Shown here piece by piece: positions 31,097 through 40,782 of a stretch of DNA of 64,000 bases; within the stretch, counting starts at the first letter, position 1; the number at the start of each line of letters is the position of its first letter. The DNA is from Subtercola frigoramans. Its GTDB lineage: Bacteria; Actinomycetota; Actinomycetes; Actinomycetales; Microbacteriaceae. A program made the translations under genes and the position numbers. The stretch is taken from positions 372,001 to 436,000 of the forward strand of contig NZ_JAFBBU010000001.1 in the NCBI RefSeq assembly GCF_016907385.1. Reading direction: 5' to 3'. Under the pieces are notes generated by a model. It was given only the letters and a program-made list of their open reading frames with translations, did not search any database and was not told the origin of the DNA.

Positions 31097-32829
31097 CCGC
31101 AGTCGTAGTGCCGGAAACCTCGACGGAGGCCATCGCGACGGGACGCCTCCACGTCAGCCAGGTACTCCGTCGACCCGTCCCTCTCATCGCGTTGATCGTC
31201 ATCTTGCTGATCACCGTCGCCGTGATTCTCGCCCCGCTCATCGCGCCGTACGACCCACTCGCGCAAGACCTCGACAACATCCTGGCGGGCCCGTCGGCAG
31301 CGCACCTCCTGGGAACAGACGAACTCGGCCGCGACATCTACAGCCGACTGCTCTACGGCGGCCAGCCAGCGCTGCTGGGCGTTTTGGTCGCGAGCGTCGT
31401 CTTCGCCGTATTCGGCCTCATCCTCGGCATCCTGGCTGGCTACCTCGGCGGCTGGACGGACCGGGTCATCGGCAGCGTTCTCGATGTGCTGATGTCACTG
31501 CCAGCCATCGTGGTGATTCTTGCAGTGCTGGCGATCTTCAGTCAGAGCATCGTCGCTGCCATGTTTGTTCTGGGCCTTCTCAGTTCCGCGAACCTTGCCA
31601 GGGTCACTCGCAGTATGTGCTTGGCGCTGCGCGAGGAACTCTTCGTGTCAGCCGCAACGGTTTCAGGCATCGGACCGGTGCGAATCATGTTCCGACACGT
31701 ATTGCCTTCACTGATCGGCCTCATGGTCGTGCAGGTCGCTCTCTTCGCTGGAATCGCCCTCGCCGTCCAGACGGGCCTCGGATTCCTAGGGCTCGCCACA
31801 CCGCCGCCGGCACCGAGTTGGGGCGGTATGGTCGGCGAAGCGGCGCAGACGATGAGCCAAAGTGGATTCTTCCTCTTCGTCACAGGAGCGGTGATCGCCG
31901 TCATGACCCTCGCTTTCGGACTGTTGGGCGACGGAATCCGCGATCTGAACGCAGACCTCAAAGGTCGCTCCTCCGGGGCGAGCAAGATCCTCCTGCACGC
32001 AGCAGACGGGGGTCAACCCGTGAGCCCAGAAGGAATCGTGGTGGAAGTTCGCGATTACTCCGTCGCGTTCTCGACCCCGTCCGGCGAGAAGAAGATCGTG
32101 GATCGGATTTCCTTCGAGGTCGAGCGCGGGCAGATCTTCGGAATTGTCGGTGAATCAGGAAGCGGAAAGACCGTGACGGCGCTATCGCTACTTGGCCTGC
32201 TTCCGCAGAACGGCACCGTCACCAACGGTCACGCTTGGCTCGACGGACAGGACCTCGCGACGATGAGTGAAAAGCAGTACGAAAGAATCCGAGGAAAGGA
32301 AATCGGCCTGGTTTCGCAAGAGCCGATGGTCGCACTGGATCCGCTGTTCACCATCGGCTCGCAGCTGTCGGAGGTCGTCAGCCGCATCGGCGATGTACCG
32401 AGACGCGAGGTACGCGCCACAGTCGTCGCCCTCCTTGAAAGCGTGAAGCTGCCAGAGCCGGAGCGTCTCATGCAGAAGTATCCGCACGAGCTCTCCGGGG
32501 GAATGGTGCAGCGAGTGGCGATCGCCATGGCCCTCGCAGGATCACCGACCCTCCTGCTGGCCGACGAGCCGACCACCGCACTCGATGTGACCGTTCAGGC
32601 AGGCATTCTGGACCTCCTCCGCGAGCTTCGAGACTCACGAGGAATGACGGTGCTCCTGGTCACACACGATCTCGGCGTGGTGGCCGAGATATGTGACTCG
32701 GCGATCGTCATGTCTCAGGGAAGGATCGTGGACTCTGGGTCGATCGATCACATCTTCTACGACTCCGACCACCCATATACCCGTGCGCTGATCGCCAGCA
32801 CACCGACGCTCGAGGACGGTGCAGCATGA
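31093..32829 (+). CDS. ABC permease (DppC type) fused to ATPase (DppD type)
   Basis: 578 residues. Residues 1 to about 295 are a DppC permease (LAPLIAPYDPLAQD, LLGTDELGRDIYSRLLYGG, EAA loop near 190-210). After a short linker, residues about 315-578 are a full ATPase: Walker A GESGSGKT (about 351-358), Q loop SQEPMVALDP, signature LSGGMVQRVAIAMAL, Walker B LLLADEP, H loop THDLG. Permease and ATPase are usually separate proteins; a fused DppCD is known but uncommon. It begins within the end of DppB and overlaps the DppF start, giving tight coupling. Confidence 0.92.
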   Translation: MTAVVVPETSTEAIATGRLHVSQVLRRPVPLIALIVILLITVAVILAPLIAPYDPLAQDLDNILAGPSAAHLLGTDELGRDIYSRLLYGGQPALLGVLVASVVFAVFGLILGILAGYLGGWTDRVIGSVLDVLMSLPAIVVILAVLAIFSQSIVAAMFVLGLLSSANLARVTRSMCLALREELFVSAATVSGIGPVRIMFRHVLPSLIGLMVVQVALFAGIALAVQTGLGFLGLATPPPAPSWGGMVGEAAQTMSQSGFFLFVTGAVIAVMTLAFGLLGDGIRDLNADLKGRSSGASKILLHAADGGQPVSPEGIVVEVRDYSVAFSTPSGEKKIVDRISFEVERGQIFGIVGESGSGKTVTALSLLGLLPQNGTVTNGHAWLDGQDLATMSEKQYERIRGKEIGLVSQEPMVALDPLFTIGSQLSEVVSRIGDVPRREVRATVVALLESVKLPEPERLMQKYPHELSGGMVQRVAIAMALAGSPTLLLADEPTTALDVTVQAGILDLLRELRDSRGMTVLLVTHDLGVVAEICDSAIVMSQGRIVDSGSIDHIFYDSDHPYTRALIASTPTLEDGAA

Positions 32830-33692
32830 CCGGAAATTCATTGCTCACGGTTGAATCGCTTGCTGTGGAGTACCCGTCCAACCGTTTGCGCAGACCACCA
32901 ACACGAGTAGTCCACGATGTCGACTTTACGATCGGCGTTCATGAGACACTCGCCTTGGTCGGTGAATCAGGCTCAGGCAAGACCACCATCGGGAAGGCGA
33001 TCCTTGGATTGGCCCCGTTGGCGGCAGGACACATCTGGCTCGACGGGCGGGACATCTCGACAATCGGAAGGAAGGAACGTCGGGCACTGGCTGTCGATCT
33101 CCAGGCCGTCTTCCAGAACCCCTACGGTTCGCTCAACCCGTCGATGAGGGTCGGACAGATTCTCGCAGAGCCGCTCTTCGCGGATGGTTCCGTGAGCAAG
33201 AGCGATGCGTTGGCGACCATTCGACGGCTCTTGGAGCGTGTCGGCATGCCTGGCGACAGCGTCACCCGTTATCCAGCGAACTTCAGTGGAGGGCAACGGC
33301 AGCGGATCGCGATCGCGCGCGCTGTGGCACGCACCCCCCGGCTCATCGTCTGCGACGAGCCGACCAGCGCACTCGATGTCACCACCCAGGCTGCAGCGCT
33401 CGACCTTCTCACCGAACTTCAGGAGACCCTCGGGGTCTCGTACCTGTTCATCACTCACGACCTCGCCGTGGTGAAAGAGTTCGCCGATCGTGCAATCGTG
33501 CTCAGGGAGGGAACGGTAGTCGAGAGCGGAACAAGCGAACAGATCTGCCTGAGGCCCGTGCATCCGTACACGCAGAGGCTGCTTGCCGCCGCCCCAGTGC
33601 CCGATCCGAGGCTCCAACGAAAACGTCGAGCGGCTCGGCTGCAGCTGGCGGCTGATTCTCCAATCCATCTCCCGGATGACCAAGCAAGATGA
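32826..33692 (+). CDS. ABC transporter ATPase, DppF type
   Basis: 288 residues. Walker A GESGSGKT (46-53), Q loop FQNPYGSLNP, signature FSGGQRQRIAIARAV, Walker B LIVCDEPTSALD, H loop THDLAVV, and the oligopeptide-transporter C-terminal extension with HPYTQRLLAAAPVPDP. It pairs with the ATPase half of the preceding fusion protein. The start overlaps the preceding stop (ATGA), and its own stop overlaps the esterase start. Confidence 0.93.
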   Translation: MTGNSLLTVESLAVEYPSNRLRRPPTRVVHDVDFTIGVHETLALVGESGSGKTTIGKAILGLAPLAAGHIWLDGRDISTIGRKERRALAVDLQAVFQNPYGSLNPSMRVGQILAEPLFADGSVSKSDALATIRRLLERVGMPGDSVTRYPANFSGGQRQRIAIARAVARTPRLIVCDEPTSALDVTTQAAALDLLTELQETLGVSYLFITHDLAVVKEFADRAIVLREGTVVESGTSEQICLRPVHPYTQRLLAAAPVPDPRLQRKRRAARLQLAADSPIHLPDDQAR

Positions 33693-34654
33693 CCCAGAGA
33701 GACCATTCCGTGAGCGAACGAGACGAGATCGACGCGGCCATGGCCAGGGCCCGCATGTTCAGTGAGATGGTCGATCCCCGCCCCGACGTCGATCCGGCAT
33801 CTATTGCGGAGCGGTTCCCCGAACTTTCAGACGTCGTTGTTGCAGACCATCAGATCGAAGGCCCCCACGGTACTGTCCTGGCGCGTTCATACCTGAGCCC
33901 CAACCCGAGTGGGTCGGGGCTTGTCTGGGTGCACGGCGGCGGCTTCCTGCGGGGCAACCTCGACATGCCCGAATCGCACTGGGTCTCTCTCGAACTCGCT
34001 TCACGCGGAGTCGACGTCCTGGCCCTGGACTACCAGAAGGCACTCGGCGAGGTTCATCACCCGACTCTGTCCGATGAAGTACTTGCGGGGTGGCTCGCAG
34101 CCTCCTCTGGTGGCTTCCTGCCCACCGTGACCCCTGGCAGGCTTCATCTTGGCGGCGCGAGCGCGGGAGGTAACCTGAGTGCCGCTGTCGCGATCCGACT
34201 GGGTGACAGCGCCGACACGTCACCGGCGTCGCTGATACTCGTATATCCCGCGCTTCATGCTGTGTTGCCAGAGCTGACACCGAGCGCTGCGCTTGCTGCT
34301 GCAGAGTTGCCCGAGCACGAGCGGTTCCCCCCGGACATGATCAGAGTAATCAACCTGAATTACACAAGGAGCATCTCGGGGCTGAGCGACCCCAGCGCAT
34401 TCCCAGCCGACGGGAATGTGACCCGGCTACCACCTACTCTGATCGTGAACGCCGAAGCGGATGACTTGAGGTGTTCAGGCGAAGCATTCGGATCGAAGCT
34501 GAATTCCGTTGGTATACACGTGGTCGTGGATTTCGAACCAGGAACCCGACATGGGTACCTCGACGTGCCGGGTTTGACCGAGGCGGTACGCACCATCGAT
34601 CACATTGCTGGCTGGATCGCTCAGACAGACAATCACCCGCGCTCGTTTCGGTGA
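33689..34654 (+). CDS. alpha/beta hydrolase, HSL-type esterase
   Basis: 321 residues. Oxyanion motif HGGGF (82-86), nucleophile GGASAGG with S158, acid in NAEADDLR, and base His in GTRHGYL near the C-terminus; the full triad is present. This is the hormone-sensitive-lipase (family IV) plan, cytoplasmic, acting on short acyl or aromatic esters. The ATG overlaps the ATPase stop (ATGA), so the enzyme is made with the importer. This strongly suggests that the ABC substrate is an ester or is hydrolysed after uptake. An alternative GTG start lies at 33710. Confidence 0.9.
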   Translation: MTQRDHSVSERDEIDAAMARARMFSEMVDPRPDVDPASIAERFPELSDVVVADHQIEGPHGTVLARSYLSPNPSGSGLVWVHGGGFLRGNLDMPESHWVSLELASRGVDVLALDYQKALGEVHHPTLSDEVLAGWLAASSGGFLPTVTPGRLHLGGASAGGNLSAAVAIRLGDSADTSPASLILVYPALHAVLPELTPSAALAAAELPEHERFPPDMIRVINLNYTRSISGLSDPSAFPADGNVTRLPPTLIVNAEADDLRCSGEAFGSKLNSVGIHVVVDFEPGTRHGYLDVPGLTEAVRTIDHIAGWIAQTDNHPRSFR

Positions 34655-34829
34655 CCAGCTCGATCAGGAAAGAATCTTGCCCGCGGATCCACCGCGTGGG
34701 CGTCACTCAGCCCCGGATTCTCGCGGAACACAGCCGGGCAGGTGGGTTCTAAGTGGCGTAACTTTGGGGACACGAAGCTGTAACCCGACCGCAATTTCGG
34801 CTATCTCTAATAAGGGTGTGACGACGACC

Positions 34830-35561
34830 ATGCCGACCTTCCACCCCCGCACCGAGCGCAGGCTGGCCGCGGCCGGTCGCGTGCACGACCTTCTCCGCTC
34901 AGCGATCATGCACGGTGAAATCCCGTCCGGGGTACTGCCTGGCGAACTGGAACTGATGGAGTCGTTCTCAGCGAGCAGGCAGGTCATCAGGGGAGCACTC
35001 GAGATGCTCAGGCAGGAGGGGCTGGTGAGGCGAATGCAGGGCAGCGGCACCCTGGTCACCTCTCTCAGAGTCACTCATGACTTCGACTTCCTGCACGGCC
35101 CGGCTCAGGAGATCGCGCACAAGGTGCTCTCGGTGGGCCAGGAGATCGCCCCGCCGAGCGTCGCGCGCAAGCTGCGAATCGAAGACGGTGGCAGCTGCGG
35201 AATCGTCGAACTCGTCACTGACCTCGCCGACACGCCACTCGATACGACCACGGTGTACGTCAAAGTCGACTTCCTGCCTACCGTGCTTCAATTCGACCCG
35301 CATGACGAATGGTTCTCGCTCTACGCCAAAGCGGGCATCGAACTCGGGGTCACCGATCACGCGATCGAGGCGTCGGTCGCAGACCCGTTCAACGCCTCGC
35401 TGCTCGGAGTCGACCCCGGTCATCCTCTGCTCGTTCTCGAGCGCCTGGTGCACAACACCGACGGCGAACCAGTTGAGTACGCATTCACCAGAATCCGAGG
35501 CGATCGCCTCACGCTGCGCCAGAGCCTCTCCCGGGTCGAACCGCGCACCCGATCCGACTGA
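34830..35561 (+). CDS. GntR family regulator with UTRA domain
   Basis: 243 residues from ATG 34830; a GTG at 34818 is an alternative. The winged helix spans about 15-75 (LRSAIMHGEIPSGVLPGELE, FSASRQVIRGALEMLRQEGL, VRRMQGSGTLV). The UTRA effector domain follows (about 90-240), ending VLERLVHNTDGEPVEYAFTR, the usual HutC-subfamily strand. It could regulate the ABC-esterase operon before it or the dehydrogenase and Liv operon after it; the same direction as both leaves this open. The ligand is unknown. Confidence 0.88.
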   Translation: MPTFHPRTERRLAAAGRVHDLLRSAIMHGEIPSGVLPGELELMESFSASRQVIRGALEMLRQEGLVRRMQGSGTLVTSLRVTHDFDFLHGPAQEIAHKVLSVGQEIAPPSVARKLRIEDGGSCGIVELVTDLADTPLDTTTVYVKVDFLPTVLQFDPHDEWFSLYAKAGIELGVTDHAIEASVADPFNASLLGVDPGHPLLVLERLVHNTDGEPVEYAFTRIRGDRLTLRQSLSRVEPRTRSD

Positions 35562-35710
35562 ATAACTACTGATCTCCCTCGCACGCCCGCACGCAGCCCC
35601 TCGTGCTGGCTGAACTCACCCCTGCCCGTTTGCCCGAAAGGCCACTTGCGAAAACCCTGACTGCCGATCCCGACGCTGCTCGACCCGTGCAGTACGACCG
35701 GCCCGAGACC

Positions 35711-36820
35711 ATGCTCGCGGTGGTGGTTCGAGAGGGCTCCGGTAAAACATCCCTTCAACCAGAGCGGATGCCCGTTCCGACGCCAGGCTCTGATCAAGTC
35801 CTGGTTCGTGTTCAGGCCACGTCGGTCATCTCGTCTGAGATCGCCAGCCGGGAGGGTGTGTCGACCGCGACACTTCCGCTCATCCTGGGAAATGACTTCG
35901 TCGGCACGGTCGTCGAGGCACCGGGTGCCCCCAGTATGGTCGGTCGGCTGGTTGTCGGCGCCTATGGCGGGTACGGCTACACCCGGCCGGGAGCATGGGC
36001 TGAATTCATCGTCGTAGACCAGCCTGACGTCTTCAGTGTCGAAACCGAACTCGGCGTCGAAGCCCTGGCCGCCATACCGGGCTCGTTCACAGCGGCATCG
36101 GGTGCGCTTCGCAGTCTCGGCGACCTGGCAGGGAAGCGACTGCTCATTCGCGGCGGCACGTCTGGCGTCGGCCTGGCTGCCGCCACTCTCGCGCTGGATC
36201 AGGGTGCCCACGTCATCTCGACGACTCGCGACCCCTCCAAGGTCGAGAAGCTCCTGGCCCACGGCGTTCATGATGTGGTCATCGACGACGACGATTTCAC
36301 AGCGCAGGTCAGACGCCTGTTTCCTCTCGGGGTCGATCTCGCCGTGGACCTTCTGGGTGTGGATTCACTCCGGGAGACCCTCCGATGCGTGCAGGAATTC
36401 GGGATCGTCTGCATCACGGGGCTTCTTCGTGACCAAACGAAGTCGATCCGATCGAGGGAGCGCGAGGATCGCTCGATCCCCCTGTTCCCGCATCCGATGG
36501 ATCTGATCCCGCCGACAGTTCGCCTGACCGTCGGTGGAGTGGACGGAACGGCACGAACGCCCGACCTCATGCGCCAATGGGTGGCCGGAGTGCAGTCCGG
36601 CCGATACCGAATTCCGGTCGATTCCGTCTTCACACTTCACCAGATGGAACAGGCCCACCGACGGCGCAGCGACCCCGCCGCGTTCGGAAAAGTGATCGTC
36701 ACCGTCGGCGACGATCCGCGCACAACCAGCTCGTCAAGCACCTCCAGCACCTCAACCGAAGTTCCACAACCAGAACTTGCCACAGAACCCGGAGACTCCG
36801 CTCATGAAAACCAGGAATAA
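35711..36820 (+). CDS. medium-chain dehydrogenase/quinone oxidoreductase family
   Basis: 369 residues from ATG 35711, chosen because MDR proteins begin M-x-A-V-V-V; the open frame extends to GTG 35603. GroES-like half (VRVQATSVISSEI, LILGNDFVGTVVEA) is followed by a Rossmann half (LLIRGGTSGVGLAAATLALDQ, about 160-180) and STTRDPSK, which suits NADPH. No zinc-binding Cys cluster is present, so it is of quinone-oxidoreductase type. The C-terminus is a Ser/Thr-rich tail of about 30 residues. It overlaps the next gene by 17 bp. A similar enzyme is encoded at 53534. Confidence 0.85.
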   Translation: MLAVVVREGSGKTSLQPERMPVPTPGSDQVLVRVQATSVISSEIASREGVSTATLPLILGNDFVGTVVEAPGAPSMVGRLVVGAYGGYGYTRPGAWAEFIVVDQPDVFSVETELGVEALAAIPGSFTAASGALRSLGDLAGKRLLIRGGTSGVGLAAATLALDQGAHVISTTRDPSKVEKLLAHGVHDVVIDDDDFTAQVRRLFPLGVDLAVDLLGVDSLRETLRCVQEFGIVCITGLLRDQTKSIRSREREDRSIPLFPHPMDLIPPTVRLTVGGVDGTARTPDLMRQWVAGVQSGRYRIPVDSVFTLHQMEQAHRRRSDPAAFGKVIVTVGDDPRTTSSSSTSSTSTEVPQPELATEPGDSAHENQE

Positions 36821-38057
36821 TCGCAAGACGATCTTCACCGTCGCAGGAGTCGCACTGCTCGCAGTGTCGCTCGGCGGGTGCAGCGCGGCCAGCCCCTCAG
36901 CGTCACCGACAGGTGCCGCACAGACTCCGCTCGCCGGTCTCACAGGCGAACCGATCACGGTGATGACCATCGGAAACTGGACTCAACCCCAACTCGGAAC
37001 CGCGAACCCGGAATTCCCGGCCGGCGCGCAGGCCGCTGCCGCAGCTCTGAACGCCAGGGGCGGAATCGGCGGGAGGCCCATCGACGTCATCGTCTGCAGC
37101 GACGAGTTGAGCACCGACACTGCCCGGCAGTGCGCTCTCGATGCCGTTCAGAAGGGTGTGGTCGCCGTTGTCGGACTTCAGACAACCAACGAGGTCACGA
37201 TTCTTCCCATCCTGGAAGCAGCCGGAATACCGGCGGTCGGGGTGTACCCGTTCACCGATGTCGCTCTGACCAGCCCTGTTTCCTTTCCTGACACCTCAGG
37301 CTTTGTCGGCCAGACGCTCGGCATGGGGCTCCAACTTGCCTCAGCCGGGGCAAAGAAGGTCAGCACGGTTGTGCCGGGTGGCCTGGGGGGCATCTCGACC
37401 TCGGTCGGTGACGCCGTCGCAGCAGGAAGCGCGTCGGGCGGTGCGACCTCCGGCGGCCTCGTGCAGATCCCTGCGAAGTCAGCTGACCTGAGCCCGACGA
37501 TCGCGACAGCGACCGAAGGAGGGGCGAGTGTGGCCGGATTCGCGTCTGACGAGGCCGCGTTCATCACTGCAATGCGCACCATCGCACCTGACTCCAACAT
37601 CTCGACGTTTCCGTTCAACCTCAGTGACAGCGTGATTTCGAGCGCCGGTTCGGCAGCTGAGGGCGTCATGGCGGTCGATGGGCTGGTGCCTCCTTCGGCC
37701 GACACTGCCGGCACAACGCAGTACAAGGCCGAACTGCAGGCGTATGACCCTTCGCTGGCGACGTCGACCACGGGCCTTCACGAATGGTTGGCGATGTGGA
37801 CGTTCGAACGAGTGATCGCTGGTCTTCCGAGCGTCGACGCAGCGAGCGTCACCACCGCCATGAATGGGGTGGAGAATCTGGATATGGGTGGCGTGATTCC
37901 CACCTACACGACGAAATCAACGAGCACGACGTATCCGAGAATGTTCAACCCGACGATCGTCTACCAGAAGGTGGCAGACGGGCACCTGGTGCTGCAGGAT
38001 TCGGGAGCAGACCCGTTCGTGTCCATCCAGGACCTCATCACCACGTTCGCAGGCTGA
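36804..38057 (+). CDS. branched-chain amino-acid type ABC binding lipoprotein (LivK-like)
   Basis: 417 residues from ATG 36804, with GGAG upstream; overlaps the dehydrogenase end. Lipobox SLGGC. The periplasmic-binding type I fold shows LNARGGIGGRPIDVIVCSDE, GVVAVVGLQTTNEV and a central hinge region. Ligands in this family range from branched amino acids to aromatic acids and amides. It heads a Liv-type operon with fused membrane components. Its neighbours (dehydrogenase, SRPBCC, LLM oxidoreductase) suggest a carbon source rather than amino acids, as an inference. Confidence 0.9.
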   Translation: MKTRNNRKTIFTVAGVALLAVSLGGCSAASPSASPTGAAQTPLAGLTGEPITVMTIGNWTQPQLGTANPEFPAGAQAAAAALNARGGIGGRPIDVIVCSDELSTDTARQCALDAVQKGVVAVVGLQTTNEVTILPILEAAGIPAVGVYPFTDVALTSPVSFPDTSGFVGQTLGMGLQLASAGAKKVSTVVPGGLGGISTSVGDAVAAGSASGGATSGGLVQIPAKSADLSPTIATATEGGASVAGFASDEAAFITAMRTIAPDSNISTFPFNLSDSVISSAGSAAEGVMAVDGLVPPSADTAGTTQYKAELQAYDPSLATSTTGLHEWLAMWTFERVIAGLPSVDAASVTTAMNGVENLDMGGVIPTYTTKSTSTTYPRMFNPTIVYQKVADGHLVLQDSGADPFVSIQDLITTFAG

Positions 38058-38082
38058 TCGCAGTTCCCGAAAGGAGCGTATT

Positions 38083-40782
38083 GTGGACGACTTTCTGAAA
38101 TTCGCTCTTCTCGGTATCGGAATCGGGGCGATCTACGGCTTGACTGCGCAGGGTCTTGTGCTCATCTTTCTGAGCAGCCGTGTGCTCAATTTCTCGCAGG
38201 GCGCCATCGCCCTGGTCGCGGCTTATGCCTATTCTGAGGCGACCAGGGCCGGTGCGCCCCTGGGTGTCGCTGCGCTGGCGGCGTTGCTGATAGCCGGAGC
38301 GCTGGGCGCAGTGATTGAACTGACGGTCATGCGACCGCTCCGACACGCGTCAACGATCACGCGTCTTGTTGCAACGATCGCCGTGCTCACGGTCATTCAG
38401 TCTGTGGCGGCGCTGTACTACGGCGATGCGACCCAGTTCGTCGGTGGATTGCTTCCGACGACTCCGCTCAGGCTTTCCGGAACCCTCCTGATCGGCACCG
38501 ACCGGGCCATTGTGTTGGCGATCGGGATCCTGGTGACGATCGCGCTGACCTGGTACGTTCGTCGCACCAGGCTGGGACTCGCCACCCTCGGCACGGCCGA
38601 GAACCCCGTGGCCGTCGAAGTGCTCGGCTGGTCATCGCGCCGCGTCTCACTGGTGAACTGGGTCATGGGAGCCACTCTGGCCGGCCTCGCCGGCGTACTC
38701 ATCGCCCCGATGAACGGAATCAGTGTCACCGGGATGGGCCAGATCGTCTACTGTGCACTGGCCGCCGCGCTGATCGGTGGATTCCGGTCGTTCGGCTGGG
38801 CGATGGGCGGCGGCCTCGTGCTCGGGGTGGCTCAGGCCGAGGCCGTGCGCATCCACGGTGACGTTGGATGGTCCACCGCGATCCCTTTCATCGTCATCGT
38901 GGCGGCGATCTTGATCCGCGGAGATGTCATCCGTGGGAGAGGGGGCAGACGCGAACAATTGCCGGCCGTCGGTACTGGAAAGGTCAAGCCACTCTTGGTT
39001 CTTGTGTGCGTGGTGCTGGTGGGTGGGTTGTCACTGCTGCTCGGCCACAGCGCGCTCGACGCCTTCAGCACGTCGCTCATCATCGCTCTCATCGGCTTGT
39101 CTTTCGTGGTTGCGACCGGCTATGCAGGGGAGCTCTCGCTCGCACAGTATGCGCTGGCCGGAATCGGGGCGCTCGTCGCCGCGAAAGCCGCTGCCGACTT
39201 TGGTGTTCCGTTCGTTGTGGCACTGCTCATCGGCGCTCTCTCGGGGCTGATTTCGGGAACGATTGTCGGAATCCTGTCGCTCCGGGTGCGGGGTGACGTT
39301 GTCGCCATCATCTCCGTCGGCCTGGCGCTCGCGTTGCAGGCTCTTGTTCTGGAGAACCCGTCTCTCACAGGCGGAATCAGCGGAATCTCCGTGCCGTCTC
39401 CGAGTCTCTTCGGAATCAGCGTCGATGCCGTGCAGTATCCCGAACGATTCGCACTTGTCTGTGCTGCTGTACTCGTGGTGTGCAGCCTCGTCGTCGCGAA
39501 CATTCGGCGTGGGGCATCTGGGCGGCGAATGCTGGCCACCCGGTCGGGAGAGCGCGCTGCACTGAGCCTCGGCATCTCGACTCGAGGTGCGCGCCTCTAC
39601 GGGCTTGCCGTCGCGGGTGCCCTCGCCGGAACCGCGGGCGCCCTACTGGCGTTCCGCCAGCCGACCGTGGTTTTCAGCGGATTCACCGTCGACGCGTCGA
39701 TGACGCTGTTGGGCGCGGTCGTCCTGGGTGGTGTCGGCTATCTTGCCGCGGGAGTGCTCGGCGGCTTCGCCGTGACGGGAGGATTCGTCTATTACCTGAT
39801 GAGCCTGTCTGGTCTGCAACAGTTTCTGCCTCTGATTCTGGGGCTCGCCCTGCTTGTGAACCTGGTGACGGTGCCCGACGGCGCAATTCCGGCGAACGCA
39901 CGGCTCCTCGCTGTGCTGACGCGCCGACTGCGACCGATCAGCCCATCACCGAGAACGCGTCGTCCCAGCGGCCGGAACACCGTATTGCCGCCTGCGATCG
40001 CCGCGCACGAATCGTCGGCCAGGCCTGGAGAGACGCTGACGCTCGCAGGGCTCAGCGTTGAATTCGGAGGCATCCGTGCACTGCACGACGTCTCGATGAC
40101 GATCGAGCCTGGACGGGTGGAAGGCCTCATCGGCCCGAACGGCGCCGGCAAGACCACCCTCATCGATGCTGTAACTGGCATCACCCGGGGTTACACCGGC
40201 AGAATCTCGCTGGGAGCCGCCGCGATCGATCGACTCTCACCGGCAGAACGGGCGCGAAAGGGACTCGGCCGCACGCTGCAGGGTCTGGAACTGTTCGAGG
40301 AACTCACCGTGCGCGAGAATCTGATCGTCGGATCTGATGCCCGGGCGTGGCGGGCCTATGCGACCGATCTCGTGCATCCCGGGCGGGCGACGATGAGCAG
40401 CGCGGCCTTGGATGCGGTCGAGAGGTTTGGTCTGACCGATGACCTGGACGTATTGCCCGGAGCGCTGCCCTATGGCCGTCGTCGGCTGGTAGCGATCGCT
40501 CGATCGATTGCAGCACGACCGTCTGTTCTATTGCTCGATGAGCCGGCCGCCGGTCTTTCGGCGACAGAGCGCGTCGAACTGGGGGAGCTCATCAGGGAGA
40601 TGGCCGACTCGTGGAAGATCGCTGTGCTTCTCGTCGAGCATGACGTCGATCTCGTAATGCGCATCTGCGACCACATCACTGTTCTGGAGTACGGCAAGGT
40701 CATCGCGCACGGTGTGCCAGAAGTCGTGCGCGAGAATGACGAAGTCCGACGAGCATTTCTCGGCCAGGAGGCAACGGTATGA
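38083..40782 (+). CDS. LivH-LivM-LivG triple fusion ABC transporter
   Basis: 899 residues from GTG 38083, with AAGGAG upstream. Residues 1 to about 290: LivH permease (GIGIGAIYGLTAQGLVLIF, VLNFSQGAIALVAAY). Residues about 300-620: LivM permease (GYAGELSLAQYALAGIGALV). Residues about 645-899: LivG ATPase with Walker A GPNGAGKTT (about 684-692), LGRTLQGLELFEELTVREN, signature LPYGRRRLVAIARSI, Walker B VLLLDEPAAGL, H loop VEHDVD. Two permeases and one ATPase in one chain replace three usual genes; only LivF is separate. The stop overlaps the LivF start (ATGA). Confidence 0.93.
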   Translation: MDDFLKFALLGIGIGAIYGLTAQGLVLIFLSSRVLNFSQGAIALVAAYAYSEATRAGAPLGVAALAALLIAGALGAVIELTVMRPLRHASTITRLVATIAVLTVIQSVAALYYGDATQFVGGLLPTTPLRLSGTLLIGTDRAIVLAIGILVTIALTWYVRRTRLGLATLGTAENPVAVEVLGWSSRRVSLVNWVMGATLAGLAGVLIAPMNGISVTGMGQIVYCALAAALIGGFRSFGWAMGGGLVLGVAQAEAVRIHGDVGWSTAIPFIVIVAAILIRGDVIRGRGGRREQLPAVGTGKVKPLLVLVCVVLVGGLSLLLGHSALDAFSTSLIIALIGLSFVVATGYAGELSLAQYALAGIGALVAAKAAADFGVPFVVALLIGALSGLISGTIVGILSLRVRGDVVAIISVGLALALQALVLENPSLTGGISGISVPSPSLFGISVDAVQYPERFALVCAAVLVVCSLVVANIRRGASGRRMLATRSGERAALSLGISTRGARLYGLAVAGALAGTAGALLAFRQPTVVFSGFTVDASMTLLGAVVLGGVGYLAAGVLGGFAVTGGFVYYLMSLSGLQQFLPLILGLALLVNLVTVPDGAIPANARLLAVLTRRLRPISPSPRTRRPSGRNTVLPPAIAAHESSARPGETLTLAGLSVEFGGIRALHDVSMTIEPGRVEGLIGPNGAGKTTLIDAVTGITRGYTGRISLGAAAIDRLSPAERARKGLGRTLQGLELFEELTVRENLIVGSDARAWRAYATDLVHPGRATMSSAALDAVERFGLTDDLDVLPGALPYGRRRLVAIARSIAARPSVLLLDEPAAGLSATERVELGELIREMADSWKIAVLLVEHDVDLVMRICDHITVLEYGKVIAHGVPEVVRENDEVRRAFLGQEATV

